Part shown: positions 35,428 through 45,835 of the stretch, in pieces
How the letters are laid out: each line of letters opens with the position of its first letter
How positions within the stretch are numbered: the first letter of the stretch is position 1
Assembly: GCF_019704135.1 (NCBI RefSeq)
Contig: NZ_AP024355.1
Location: forward strand, 4,223,034 to 4,287,033
Direction of reading: 5' to 3'
From: Desulfuromonas versatilis
GTDB lineage: Bacteria > Desulfobacterota > Desulfuromonadia > Desulfuromonadales > NIT-T3
Length of the DNA stretch: 64,000 nt
The notes under the pieces: generated by a model
Database searches by the model: none
What the model was told of the DNA's origin: nothing
The model's input: the letters and a program-made list of their open reading frames with translations, nothing else
Position numbers and translations under genes: made by a program

Positions 35428-36411
35428 GAGCTATCTTCACTTTTGCGGACACACCAATTACCCTAATGGGAACAGGAGGTGTGTTCATGGGCAATCGAAG
35501 GTACGATTCTGACCTTAAACGCGAAGCCGTCCGCATGGTTGTTGAAGAAGGTCTTGGGATCCGCGAGGTTGAACGGAACCTCGGAATCACCTTTGGGGTC
35601 TTGAAGGGCTGGGTGCAGAAGCACCAGAACCATCAGGACGCCGCGTTTTCATCGCGCTCTGCTCCAGAGTCTCCAGAGGCGGAACTGAAGCGGCTGCGTA
35701 AGGAGAATGAACGACTCCAACGGGAGCGCGACATTCTAAAAAAAGCAGTGGCCATCTTCTCGACGGACCCGCATCGATATTCGGGTTCATAACCGAGCAC
35801 CGCTCCCAGTACGGAGTGAAGGAGATGTGCCGCGTCTTTGGAGTGTCTCGGAGCCGGTATTACGCCCAGCTCAAATCCGGAGCGACCAAACGACAGCGTG
35901 AGGATCGGGTGCTGTCGGTCGCGATCAAGACAATCTTTGACGACAGCGACCAGACCTATGGTGCCGGCCGCATTGTCCGGGATCTTCGCGCACAGGGGAC
36001 CAGAGTCGGCAAAAATCGCATCTGGCGGCTGATGAAGCATCACGGACTGCGGGTCAAGACCACGCGCCGGTTCAGGGTTACGACGAACTCAGACCACAAA
36101 CGGCCTGTCGCTCCGAATCTGGTCCAGCGCAACTTTTCAGCCGAAGCCCCGGATCGGCTCTGGACCGGCGACATTACCTACATCTGGACCGCCGAGGGCT
36201 GGCTGTATCTGGCGGTCGTTCTGGATGTGTTCTCCCGCCGGATTGTCGGCTGGAGCATGAACAAACGGATGACGGACGACCTGGTGGTTGCCGCGTTCAA
36301 GAACGCGGTGGTCAGACGACGCCCCGCACCCGGGTTGATTTTTCACTCGGATCGAGGGTCGCAGTATTGCAGCAAACGATACCAATCCCTGGTGAAAGGG
36401 ATCAGCGCTCT
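35427..36411 (+). mobile_element. Truncated IS3-family element
   Basis: The left end (TGAGCTATCTTCAC...GCGGACAC) is typical of IS3-group termini. The right part of orfB and the right inverted repeat are missing; the sequence breaks at about 36411 into a second copy of the repeat (GGGGACGCTGGTGACTTG) that also abuts the left end. The element is therefore dead. Confidence 0.85.
35466..35792 (+). CDS. IS3-family OrfA (helix-turn-helix)
   Basis: This 108-residue OrfA has a helix-turn-helix (RYDSDLKREAVRMVVEEGLG, ITFGVLKGWVQKH) and a C-terminal coiled coil (PEAELKRLRKENERLQRERD). The start is more likely the internal MGNRRYDSD at 35487, which has the better spacing after AGGAGGTG. An A7G slippery site near 35746 would shift into orfB. 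Confidence 0.88.
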   Translation: MGTGGVFMGNRRYDSDLKREAVRMVVEEGLGIREVERNLGITFGVLKGWVQKHQNHQDAAFSSRSAPESPEAELKRLRKENERLQRERDILKKAVAIFSTDPHRYSGS

Positions 36412-36433
36412 TCATCCAAGGGGACGCTGGTGA
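35816..36433 (+). pseudogene. IS3-family OrfB, 3'-truncated
   Basis: The frame encodes the helix-turn-helix extension and the first two catalytic aspartates (LWTGDITYIWTAEG and IFHSDRGSQYCS). It then leaves the family after QSLVKGISAL and ends in unrelated residues (HPRGRW). The third catalytic residue (E) and the YNxxRxH motif are missing, so the product cannot be active. The break coincides with a direct repeat flanking the element. Confidence 0.9.
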
Positions 36434-36452
36434 CTTGTTGACTTCCCCCTAC

Positions 36453-36736
36453 AATCACCCTTGAGGATACACAGGGTCCGGGGGACACGGTTATCTATTT
36501 ATCTAATTTCTCAAACACGCCGGCAGGAAACAAAAAATTCAATCCCCCGCTTCCACAACGGAAAATCTCTGATACAAATGGTCGAGACCAATTAGAGGCC
36601 CCCGTCGGGGCCGGCCCTCCACCCTTGCGGGGAGAACCCCGCCGCAACGCAATACGACCTCCAGGGGCCCGGGGGCGCACACCGCCACCAATTAGACCCG
36701 CGCAGGGGCGCTCACAGCAAATCCCCTCCCACGAAC
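36453..36736. other. Gene-free region
   Basis: No gene is supported. A REP-like GGGGGACACGGTTATCTA lies at about 36480. Two copies of CCAATTAGA followed by GC-rich stretches lie at about 36587 and 36688. Confidence 0.5.
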
Positions 36737-36773
36737 AAAAAAGCGTCCTACCACAAGACCACAGGAAGGACGC
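36737..36773 (-). terminator. Rho-independent terminator
   Basis: The minus strand has a GCGTCCT/AGGACGC stem followed directly by six T residues. No protein-coding gene ends here on the minus strand, so it points to an untranslated RNA upstream. Confidence 0.75.
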
Positions 36774-36895
36774 CTCAACGACGAAACTCTTCCTCTCTTC
36801 GGCAGCCCGGAACCACCAATTCTGGGTTCAGGGATTTGCACCGCCGGGTGGGTTACGGCGGCACCTTTATCGGAGAGGTAAACTCAAGATTTACA
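36737..36895 (-). ncRNA. Candidate structured RNA of unknown family
   Basis: Between a promoter-like sequence and a terminator on the minus strand lies about 160 bases with no credible ORF but strong folding potential. A closing stem CCTCTC/GAGAGG (36873-36878 with 36792-36797) encloses a GCCGCC/GGCGG hairpin and a CCC-GAACC/GGTTC-GGG hairpin, a three-way junction. A small 5' hairpin (GTAAA/TTTAC) precedes it. I could not match it to a known riboswitch or to 6S RNA with confidence. The opposite strand folds similarly, so strand rests on the terminator and promoter. Confidence 0.45.
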
Positions 36896-36901
36896 AGCAT
36901 C

Positions 36902-36931
36902 TCTCTATCACTCCCCCTCCGCCGAAGTCAA
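36902..36931 (-). promoter_or_regulatory. Promoter-like sequence for the candidate RNA
   Basis: On the minus strand TTGACT (-35) and TAGAGA (-10) are separated by 18 bases, placing a start near 36895, just before the 5' hairpin of the candidate RNA. Confidence 0.4.
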
Positions 36932-37444
36932 CAAAAATCCTAATTTTCTAATGTTCTACCAAAAGTGTTACGGGAACGTGGTTAGTGCCGCATTTTCACA
37001 CATTTCCGTAGATAAATTCAACGGGGTGGGTTTCTGGGCCGAGATCAACCCCGAGCCTTCTCGATTGCAAACAACAAGCCCTAACTTCGCCCACCATCAA
37101 CAAAAATCGCCGCCCGAGGACAGCGATCATCTGCTTTTTTGGTTAGAAGCAAACAATTTCAAACACTTCGAAATGCGGAAGGATAGCAGAAATCCTCCCC
37201 CAAAAACACCCGGGATAAGCCCGTCGGCATGTCATATTTCCGACATGTGAAGGGCGAATTTGCAGAGTGTCCGCAAAATGACGTTTTTTTGACCGTGTTT
37301 TGGGGACGCCGGGGATTAGATGCGGGACGCTCCGGATTTTCTCTGGGGTTATGGGGTTTAGGACAAAATCGATTTAACAGGGATAGACAGGATGGGCACG
37401 ATGAAGAGCGAGGCTATCACCCTGAAATACAAAAATATGGCCTA
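36932..37444. other. Gene-free spacer
   Basis: No supported gene; the open frames here look like chance. A fragment AACAGGGATAGACAGGATG (about 37377) belongs to a dispersed repeat type, and its complement-like partner appears near 38897. Confidence 0.5.
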
Positions 37445-37880
37445 ATCCCTTTTTGTCGAACGCAGATAAAGGCGGACGCACGCGGATGAAATCTTAAACC
37501 TCGAATCTAGGGTTTGTCTTTGCTTTTGTCTGCGGCCATCTGCGGCCATCTGCGTTCAATTCATGCCTATGCTTTGGGTCCTGAAAACCTCTTTGTCGAA
37601 CGCAGATAAGGGCGGATGCACGCGGATAAATTCTGAAACCTGGAATCTAGGGTTGGTCTTTGCCTTTGTCTGCGGCCATCTGCGGCCATCTGCATTCAAT
37701 TCATGCCTATGCTTTGGGTCCTGAAAACCTTTTTGTCGAACGCAGATATGGGCGGATACACGCAGATTGAATCTAAACCCGGAATCCGGGGTTTGTCCTT
37801 GACCTTATCTGCGGCCACCTGCGGCCATCTGCGTTCAATTCATGCCTTTGCTTTGGGTCCTGAAAACCTCTTTGGCGAAC
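37445..37880. repeat. Tandem B repeats, three 140-bp units
   Basis: Units begin AACGCAGATAA at 37459, 37599 and 37739, exactly 140 bp apart. Each contains CTGCGGCCATCTGCGGCCAT, which is partly complementary to its start, so each unit can form a long hairpin. The next unit would start at about 37879, where the sequence instead enters the GxxExxY gene region. Confidence 0.92.
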
Positions 37881-37885
37881 CATTG

Positions 37886-38269
37886 TCAAAAGGAATTGAC
37901 CACCCTGCGTATTTCAACTTTTGAGGTCCCAAAATTTATTAACAATCCAACCCTCTTGCCTGTAGCCTTGAGATAATTCATGCACTGGGAAAAATGCGAG
38001 GCATCCAAACCCTTCACGGCCTTCAACTCCACGATGACCTCATTCTGGACAACCAGATCGGCAAAAAACTCACCGACCACAATCCCGTCATAAATGACAT
38101 TAAGCGGATATTGCTGCGCGACCGACAACTCGGATTTGGATAACTCATGACACAAGGCGTTTTCATAGACTTTTTCCAGAAAACCTTGACCGAGTGTTCT
38201 CCCCACCTGGTACGCACAACCGATTATCAGCTCGGTGATGCTGTTAATATAGGCTTCGTCACGGACCAT
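37886..38269 (-). CDS. GxxExxY-family protein (PD-(D/E)XK nuclease-like)
   Basis: This 127-residue protein carries the name motif GQGFLEKVYENAL and the nuclease-like core FFADLVVQNEVIVELKAV (D...E-x-K), then the HFSQCMNYLKATGKRVGLLINFG motif. GxxExxY proteins resemble PD-(D/E)XK nucleases, but their function is undetermined. GAGGTGATTT precedes the ATG at 38269. The gene sits inside a 140-bp tandem repeat array and is flanked by 10-bp direct copies TTTGGCGAAC (37871-37880 and 38289-38298), as if it had been inserted as a cassette. Confidence 0.9.
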   Translation of the reverse strand: MVRDEAYINSITELIIGCAYQVGRTLGQGFLEKVYENALCHELSKSELSVAQQYPLNVIYDGIVVGEFFADLVVQNEVIVELKAVKGLDASHFSQCMNYLKATGKRVGLLINFGTSKVEIRRVVNSF

Positions 38270-38284
38270 AAATCACCTCAATAC

Positions 38285-38900
38285 CCTTTTTGGCGAACGC
38301 AGATAAGGGCGGATGCACGCAGATAAAATCAAAACCTGGAATCAAGGATTTGTCTTTGTCCTTGTCTGCGGCCATCTGCGGCCATCTGCGTTCAATTTAT
38401 GCCTTTGCTTTGGACCTTGAAAACCTGTTTATCGAACGCAGATAAGGGCTGATGCACGCAGATAAATTCTTGAACCTGGAATCCAGGGTCTGTCCTTGTT
38501 CTTGTCTGCGTCCATCTGCGGCCATCTGCGTTCAATTTATGCCTTTGCTTTGGACCTTGAAATCCTTTTTAGCGAACGCAGATAAGAGCGGATGCACGCA
38601 GATAAAATCAAAACCTGGAATCAAGGATTTGTCTTTGCCCTTGTCTGCGGCCATCTGCGGCCATCTGCGTTCAATTTATGCCTTTGCTTTGGACCTTGAA
38701 AACCTGTTTATCGAACGCAGATAAGGGCGGATGCACGCAGATAAATTCTTGAACCTGGAATCCAGGGTCTGTCCTTGTTCTTGTCTGCGTCCATCTGCGG
38801 CCATCTGCGTTCAATTCATGCCTTTGCTTTGGGCCTTGACAACCTTTTTGGCGAACGCAGATAAAATCGAAACCTGGAAACTGGGGTTTGTCTTTATCCT
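38285..38900. repeat. Tandem B repeats, about five 140-bp units
   Basis: AACGCAGATAA recurs at about 38296, 38435, 38575, 38714 and 38854 (139-140 bp period). Alternate units are more alike than neighbours (CTGTTTATCG versus CCTTTTTAGCG types), suggesting duplication of two-unit blocks. The array continues the one interrupted by the GxxExxY gene. Confidence 0.92.
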
Positions 38901-38956
38901 GGATTTCCTGAACATCCCTGTCAATTCGCCTTGCACTTCTGGTCTCCCCCGTCACC

Positions 38957-40402
38957 CTACCCCACCTTCTCCACCAACCCCCGCAGCTGCTCGACAAGGG
39001 CCGCCTTGGCCTCGGGTTCGCCGTGGACCAGGCGTACCTCCTTGGGGCGCACGCGCATGCGGCGGATGAAGTTGACCAGGTTGGCCTGGTCGGCGTGGGC
39101 GGAGTAGCCCGCGAGGGTGTGGACCCGGGCGCGGATGGCGTGGCGCCGGCCGTCGAGCTCGACCCAGCCGCCGCGGGGTCCGTACTGCTGGATGGCGCGG
39201 CCGGGGGTGCCGGCGGCCTGGTAGCCGACCAGCAGGATGTCGGTGCGCGCGTCGCCGAGCAGCGCCTTGAGGTAGTTGACGATGCGCCCGCCGCTGCACA
39301 TCCCCGAGGCGGCGATCACCACGCAGGGCCGGGCGGTCTTCTGCAGGTAGCGCACCGCGTTCTGGTGGTCGGCGTGGGAATCGACGGTGGTCAGCTGCTC
39401 GAAGCTGAGCGGGTGGCGCCCGGCCCGCAGCCGGCGGCGGGCCTCGGCGTCCCAGAAGGGGCGCAGCTCGCGGTAGACCTCGGTGAAGCGGCTGGCCAGG
39501 GGCGAGTCGACGATCACCTCGAGCTCCTCCCAGGGCAGGCCCCGGGCGGCGAAGCGGCTGCGGTTGCGGTGCAAAATCTCCTCGAGCTCGTAGAGCAGCT
39601 CCTGGGTGCGGCCGATGGAGAAGGCCGGCACCAGGATCACCCCGCGGTCGGCCAGGGCCCCCTCGATGACCGCCTGCAGCCGCTGGCGCCGCTCGCGGCG
39701 CCCCTCGTGGTGGCGGTCGCCGTAGGTCGACTCGAGCACCACCACATCGGCCCGGTAGGGGGCGCGCGGGGCCGGCAGCAGCGGGGCGTGGGGGGCGCCG
39801 AGGTCGCCGGAAAACACTGCCCGTAATGCGTAATTCGTGATAGGTAATGGGTTAGGAGCAGAATCTTCGATATTGACATCAACTTCCACGTAGGCGGAGC
39901 CGAGGATGTGGCCGGCTCTTTGGAGCTTGATCTTGAGACCGACGTCCTGGCCGGCTTCGACCTGCTGCCAGCGGCCGTAGGGGAGCGCTACGAGCTGGTT
40001 TTTCAGGCGCCGCAGGGCCGCCTCGATCAGCCACCAGTCGCGGGTGACGCCGACCTTGAGGGCGTCTTCGATGACCAGGGGGAGCAGCCGCGCCGAGGGC
40101 TCGCTGCAGAGGATGGGGCCGGTGAAGCCGGCGGCCAGCAGGTAGGGGATGCGCCCGACGTGGTCGAGGTGGACGTGGGTGACGACCAGCGCCTTGAGGT
40201 GCCCGACGGGGAAATCTATGGAAAGCCGTGACTGGTGATTCGTGACTGGTGACTGGTTATGGCGGAGGGCCCGGTCGTCGTCGCCCTGGAACAGGCCGCA
40301 GTCGATGAGGAGGCCGGCTTCCGGGGTGAGGCGCAGCTCGTGGCAGGAGCCGGTGACGCCGCGCCGGCCGCCGTGGTGGATGATCTCGGGGTAGTCGCTC
40401 AT
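38957..40402 (-). CDS. MBL-fold/beta-CASP RNA-processing exonuclease-like protein
   Basis: This 481-residue protein has a metallo-beta-lactamase domain with THVHLDHVGRIP (H76-x-H78-x-D80-H81), AGHILGSAY, FSGDLG, and a beta-CASP domain (LVPAFSIGRTQELLYEL, DSPLASR, IAASGMCSGGRIVNYLK, then AGYSAHADQANL). It resembles Ysh1/RNase J-like and CPSF73-type RNA nucleases and is probably cytoplasmic. Two insertions interrupt conserved regions: residues about 48-62 (NQSPVTNHQS) and about 178-195 (PNPLPITNYALR). Both are encoded by short repeat tracts like those between genes here, in frame. Whether activity is retained is unknown. Confidence 0.9.
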   Translation of the reverse strand: MSDYPEIIHHGGRRGVTGSCHELRLTPEAGLLIDCGLFQGDDDRALRHNQSPVTNHQSRLSIDFPVGHLKALVVTHVHLDHVGRIPYLLAAGFTGPILCSEPSARLLPLVIEDALKVGVTRDWWLIEAALRRLKNQLVALPYGRWQQVEAGQDVGLKIKLQRAGHILGSAYVEVDVNIEDSAPNPLPITNYALRAVFSGDLGAPHAPLLPAPRAPYRADVVVLESTYGDRHHEGRRERRQRLQAVIEGALADRGVILVPAFSIGRTQELLYELEEILHRNRSRFAARGLPWEELEVIVDSPLASRFTEVYRELRPFWDAEARRRLRAGRHPLSFEQLTTVDSHADHQNAVRYLQKTARPCVVIAASGMCSGGRIVNYLKALLGDARTDILLVGYQAAGTPGRAIQQYGPRGGWVELDGRRHAIRARVHTLAGYSAHADQANLVNFIRRMRVRPKEVRLVHGEPEAKAALVEQLRGLVEKVG

Positions 40403-40573
40403 GGATTCACTTTCCGCCGCCCTGCGGAAGGGGGGTGGGCGGCTGCATGAACCAACTACAACGAAAAAGATTTTAGTTCAAGGGAAAACTGGAAGTTAGG
40501 CCGCGCGTGATCCGGCGGATCGGTCGGATCGGAGCGAGGACGTGGGGCACTCCCCCCTTTCCCCCGCACCCAA
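40403..40573. other. Upstream region of the beta-CASP gene
   Basis: This is a spacer with a GATCCGGCGGATCGGTCGGATC palindrome-like stretch, given here as separate GATC-rich halves, at about 40510. Nothing else is recognised. Confidence 0.4.
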
Positions 40574-41335
40574 ATCTTCTCTACCACTGAGAGCACTGTG
40601 ATGGCACTGAGAGAACCCCCGACTTCAATGTCCGTCAGATTTACCCCTCAGATACCTCAGTGTCCTCAGTGGTGAAATGGCTTCGTTCAGGAAATTCAGG
40701 GTTGGCCTTGGCTCTTATCTGCGTCCATCTGCGGCCATCTGCGTTCTAATAATGCCTTTGCTTCTAACCTTGAAAACCTTTTATCGAACGCAGATAAAGG
40801 CGGATGCACGCAGATAAAATCAAAACCTGGAATTCGGGGTTTGCTTTTATCCGGAAAAGTGATTTTTCAAGACCTGATCCCCGCTACCAAATCTTCGCTA
40901 CCACTGAGAGCACTGAGATTGCACTGAGAGAACCCCCAACTTCAATGTCCGTCAGATTTACCCCTCAGATACCTCAGTGTTCTCAGTGGTGAAACCGCTT
41001 TGTCCGTTCAGGTAATTCAGGGTTGGTCTTGGCTCTTATCTGCGTCCATCTGCGGCCATTTGCGTTCTAATAATGCCTTTGCTTCTAACCTTGAAAACCT
41101 TTTATCGAACGCAGATAAAGGCGGATGCACGCAGATAAAATCAAAAACCTGGAATTCGGGGTTTACCTATATCTAGGTGATTTTTCAAGACCTGATCCCA
41201 GCCGCCAAACCGTCTCTACCACTGAGAGCACTGTGATGACACTGAGAGAACCCCCAACCTCAATCTCCGTCAGATTTACCCCTCAGATGCCTCAGTGTCC
41301 TCAGTGGTGAAACCGCTTTTTCTTTTGACTTTGAA
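40574..41335. repeat. Tandem composite A+B repeats, two and a half 320-bp units
   Basis: A parts begin near 40574, 40895 and 41213, and B parts (AACGCAGATAAAGGCGGATG) near 40790 and 41108, giving a period of about 320 bp. The last A part ends in front of the groEL terminator. The units are the same as those at 19027-21080 but have GTTCTAATAATGCC in place of GTTCAATTCATG. Confidence 0.9.
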
Positions 41336-41353
41336 CTTTCCCCCGGCTCCAGG

Positions 41354-41398
41354 ACAAAAAAAACCCGCCCCCCGGGTTGCTCCGGAGGGCGGGTTTTT
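41354..41398 (-). terminator. groEL terminator (bidirectional)
   Basis: A CCCGCCCTCCGG/CCGGGGGGCGGG stem is followed by eight T residues on the minus strand. A T5 run also follows on the plus strand. Confidence 0.9.
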
Positions 41399-41423
41399 GT
41401 CGTACAACAGGCGCCTAAGCGGC

Positions 41424-43088
<1,665 letters not shown>

Positions 43089-43110
43089 TTATGCAGAAGT
43101 AGAGAGTCGA

Positions 43111-43401
<291 letters not shown>

Positions 43402-43523
43402 TGCTGATACTCCTTTCTCACTAAAAAAGAATGAATGCTGGGAGATGCTCCCACGGGGATAGCACTACGAACAAAAACGGCCCGGGCACACGGTCCGCCC
43501 GAACCCAGCCGGCCACCCGGCTG

Positions 43524-43550
43524 TTAGCACTCGCCGCAAGGGAGTGCTAA
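43524..43550 (-). promoter_or_regulatory. CIRCE operator (HrcA binding site)
   Basis: The perfect consensus TTAGCACTC-N9-GAGTGCTAA lies upstream of groES. It implies repression of the groESL operon by HrcA, released on heat shock. hrcA itself is not in the window. Confidence 0.98.
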
Positions 43551-43561
43551 CGAATGGGCTA

Positions 43562-43589
43562 AATATAGTCAGTCGGTCGGGAAAGTCAA
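43562..43589 (-). promoter_or_regulatory. groESL promoter
   Basis: The minus strand has TTGACT, a 16-base spacer and TATATT. The CIRCE operator begins 11 bases downstream of the -10 box, so repressor binding would cover the transcription start. Confidence 0.85.
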
Positions 43590-43624
43590 GGGGGATTTGG
43601 AAAAAAATGGAGGAGGCGTGCCCG

Positions 43625-43682
43625 TAAGGCGTAATGCGTAACGGGTTTAACCCCTCACGCCTTACGCCTCACGCCTTACGCT
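43625..43682. repeat. Short degenerate tandem repeat (TTACGCCTCACGCC type)
   Basis: GGCGTAATGCGTAACGGG is followed by CCTCACGCCTTACGCCTCAC. The same words recur at about 39820-39850 inside the beta-CASP gene and at 63195-63266. Confidence 0.7.
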
Positions 43683-43686
43683 CGAA

Positions 43687-45159
43687 CTACCCCCCCGTCA
43701 GGGAGGCGAGCACCCGGGTGGCCAGGTCGTCGGCCATCTGCTCGGCGAGCTTGCGGCGCTCTTTTTCGAGAGTGGAGTAGTCGTGGTCGAAGAACACCTT
43801 GGCCGGCGACTCGAAGTCGATGGCCGGTTCGTCCGAGCCGTGGGGGAAGAGCTTGACCCGCGAGCGGGTGCGGATGTCGGTGGAGCTGGCTCCCTTGTCC
43901 TCGACGTAGCCGAAGATCTCGCCGGTCAGGTAGCTGTTGGCGGCAAGCCAGGCCTGGTCGACCCGCTCGACCCCGCCCTTGAGGATGATGAACTCGAGCC
44001 CCTGCTGCTCGCCGGAGCTGGTCAGGGTGTCGACGAAGTGGTCGAAGGCCGCCTCGGAGAAGGCGCCGGGGACCATCACCGTGTTGAAGGGGGCGATGTA
44101 GACGATGCGCGCCCCGGGCAGGCCGGCGGGGCGGGCCGGGGCCGGCTTGGGCTGGGGCTTGGCGGCCGGGGCCGGAGCGGGCTTGGCGACCGGGGGGGCG
44201 ACGGGCTTGGGCGGTTCCAGCCGGGCCACCTGGGGCGCCGGCGCGGGGGCCGGGGTCGGCGCGGGCGCGACGACCGGGGCCGGAGCGGGAGCCTGAGCGA
44301 TAACCGGTGCCGGGGCGGGCGCGACGGCGACCGGGGGTTGGGGTGCCGGGACCACGGGAGCCGGCGGGGCCGGGGCCGGAGCTTGGGCCGGGACCGGGGC
44401 CTGGGCGGGCGTCGGGGCCGCAAGCGCAGCCGGGGCCTGGGCGACGGCGGCCGGTGCGGCGGGAGCTACGCTGCTCGGCGCCACCACCGGCAGCGGCGGC
44501 TCGGGGCGCCGGGCGATCACCGGTTCGGGTGCCGGGGTCGGGGCGGGCGCGGGAGCGCTCACCGGGACCGCAGGGGGCGCGGCGGGCTTGGCTGCGGCGC
44601 CGAGCACCCCGACCCGCAGGGAGGTCGCGGCGGCGCCGGGCGCGGGGCTCGGCGGGGCCGGCCGTGAGGCTGCGGCGCCGGGCCGGGCCGGAGCCGGCGC
44701 GGCTGCGGCCGCCTGGGCGCCGGGCGGGCCGATCCGGCTCGCCCCGAAGGTGGCGAGCCGCGCATCCCCGGCCAGGCCGAGCAGCAGCTTCTGGATCGCG
44801 GCGCGCTGCGCGGCGCCGGTCCCCTGGCGCATGACCACCAGGGCGGGCGCCCCGTCGGCGCCCTGCAGCTCGGCGAGGACGAAGAACTCCCCGGCCGGCT
44901 GGCGGCCGACGTAGTCGCGGCCGAGGATGGCCAGGTCGACCATGCGGAACTGCTGCAGCCAGCCGTGCAGGGTCTTCTCGTCCTTGAAGCTGCGGGTCTC
45001 CACCGGCTCGCGGAGCCCCTGCTGCAGGTAGTCGCCCAGGGCCCGGAGTTGGGGTTCGGCGACCGCGCCCCCCTCGACGACGCCGAAGGTGAGCTTGGCC
45101 AGGGCCGGAGAGGCCCACAGCAGCATGACGGCAACCAGCAGCAGATATCGGTGTTTCAT
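43687..45159 (-). CDS. Secreted PhnD-like domain protein with Pro/Ala-rich linker
   Basis: The start at 45159 gives a signal peptide (YLLLVAVMLLWASPALA) and has GGGAG upstream. Residues about 22-150 resemble one lobe of a PhnD/TctC-type periplasmic binding protein (LTFGVVEGG, LGDYLQQGLREPVETRSF, DLAILGRDYVGRQPAGEF). A Pro/Ala-rich stretch of about 180 residues follows, then a C-terminal domain of about 150 residues (RIVYIAPFNTVMVPGAF, FVDTLTSSGEQQGLEFIILK) that I do not recognise. It is a paralogue of the three-domain protein at 49176-51509. It may act as a cell-envelope protein; no ABC transporter genes are adjacent. It follows the DUF507 pair on the same strand. Confidence 0.7.
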   Translation of the reverse strand: MKHRYLLLVAVMLLWASPALAKLTFGVVEGGAVAEPQLRALGDYLQQGLREPVETRSFKDEKTLHGWLQQFRMVDLAILGRDYVGRQPAGEFFVLAELQGADGAPALVVMRQGTGAAQRAAIQKLLLGLAGDARLATFGASRIGPPGAQAAAAAPAPARPGAAASRPAPPSPAPGAAATSLRVGVLGAAAKPAAPPAVPVSAPAPAPTPAPEPVIARRPEPPLPVVAPSSVAPAAPAAVAQAPAALAAPTPAQAPVPAQAPAPAPPAPVVPAPQPPVAVAPAPAPVIAQAPAPAPVVAPAPTPAPAPAPQVARLEPPKPVAPPVAKPAPAPAAKPQPKPAPARPAGLPGARIVYIAPFNTVMVPGAFSEAAFDHFVDTLTSSGEQQGLEFIILKGGVERVDQAWLAANSYLTGEIFGYVEDKGASSTDIRTRSRVKLFPHGSDEPAIDFESPAKVFFDHDYSTLEKERRKLAEQMADDLATRVLASLTGG

Positions 45160-45205
45160 GAAACTCCCTGTCAATCCTGGCGTGTTCGACCCCGGCAAGG
45201 ACCCG

Positions 45206-45472
45206 TCACCACTTGCGCTTGGCCATCTCTTCGGCGAAATACTTGTCGTAGAGCACCTGCCACTCGCGGCTGCCGGGGATCTTTTTCTGGCGCTGCAGCT
45301 TCTCCCGCACCAGGCCATCGACCTGGTCGTCCACGGAGAGCACCCGGGTCAGGGCCTCCTTGACCGACTGCAGGGCCCGCGCCTCATCGCGGTAGTCGAC
45401 CAAATCGTCCTTCCACAGCCCGTCGGCGATCAGGTGGGCCAGGTGCGAGATGCGCTGTTCGCTGAGCTTCAC
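45206..45472 (-). CDS. DUF507 family protein
   Basis: This 88-residue cytoplasmic protein starts MKLSEQRISHLAHLIADGLW and ends with the conserved REWQVLYDKYFAEEMAKRKW. It is charged and helical. It overlaps the second DUF507 gene by four bases (ATGA), so the two are translationally coupled and probably form a heterodimer. The function of the family is unknown. Confidence 0.88.
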   Translation of the reverse strand: MKLSEQRISHLAHLIADGLWKDDLVDYRDEARALQSVKEALTRVLSVDDQVDGLVREKLQRQKKIPGSREWQVLYDKYFAEEMAKRKW

Positions 45473-45747
45473 AGGGGGATCCCCCTCTCTTCGGCGAGCT
45501 TTTTCTTGATCATCAGAAACAGCTTCTGCCGATCCATCCCCGGCGGGGCGTTCTTCAGATGGGCCTCGAGCAGTTCGCGGGCGTCGCGCTCCAGGTCCTG
45601 TTCGCCGGCCAGGTTGGCGCGGATGATCGCCTCGATGCGGCCCTGGACCCGGCCGCGCTCGGCCTTGAGGGCGGCGCCCCCCTGCTCGGTCAACCCCTGC
45701 AAAACGGCGGCGGCGACCCGGCGGATCTGCTCATCGGTGAAACGCAT
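45469..45747 (-). CDS. DUF507 family protein
   Basis: This 92-residue helical protein starts MRFTDEQIRRVAAAVLQGL and includes the acidic AGEQDLERDARELLE and MDRQKLFLMIKKKLAEERG. It is the first gene of the DUF507 pair, with GGAC upstream of the ATG. The tandem arrangement is typical for deltaproteobacteria. Function is unknown. Confidence 0.88.
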   Translation of the reverse strand: MRFTDEQIRRVAAAVLQGLTEQGGAALKAERGRVQGRIEAIIRANLAGEQDLERDARELLEAHLKNAPPGMDRQKLFLMIKKKLAEERGIPL

Positions 45748-45835
45748 GGCAAAGTCCTTCCAAGGGGTGGAAAAAACATGCTGAATAACGGTTCATCCTA
45801 CCTGCGGGCCGGAGCGTTGTCAACGAGGGATTTGC

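Noticed and set aside
36625-37250. Two plus-strand frames of 108 and 99 codons in the gene desert
   Set aside because: No ribosome site and no domain resemblance; one lies across the candidate structured RNA.
37445-38900. CRISPR array
   Set aside because: The repeat units are 140 bp and contiguous with no unique spacers, and no cas genes are nearby.
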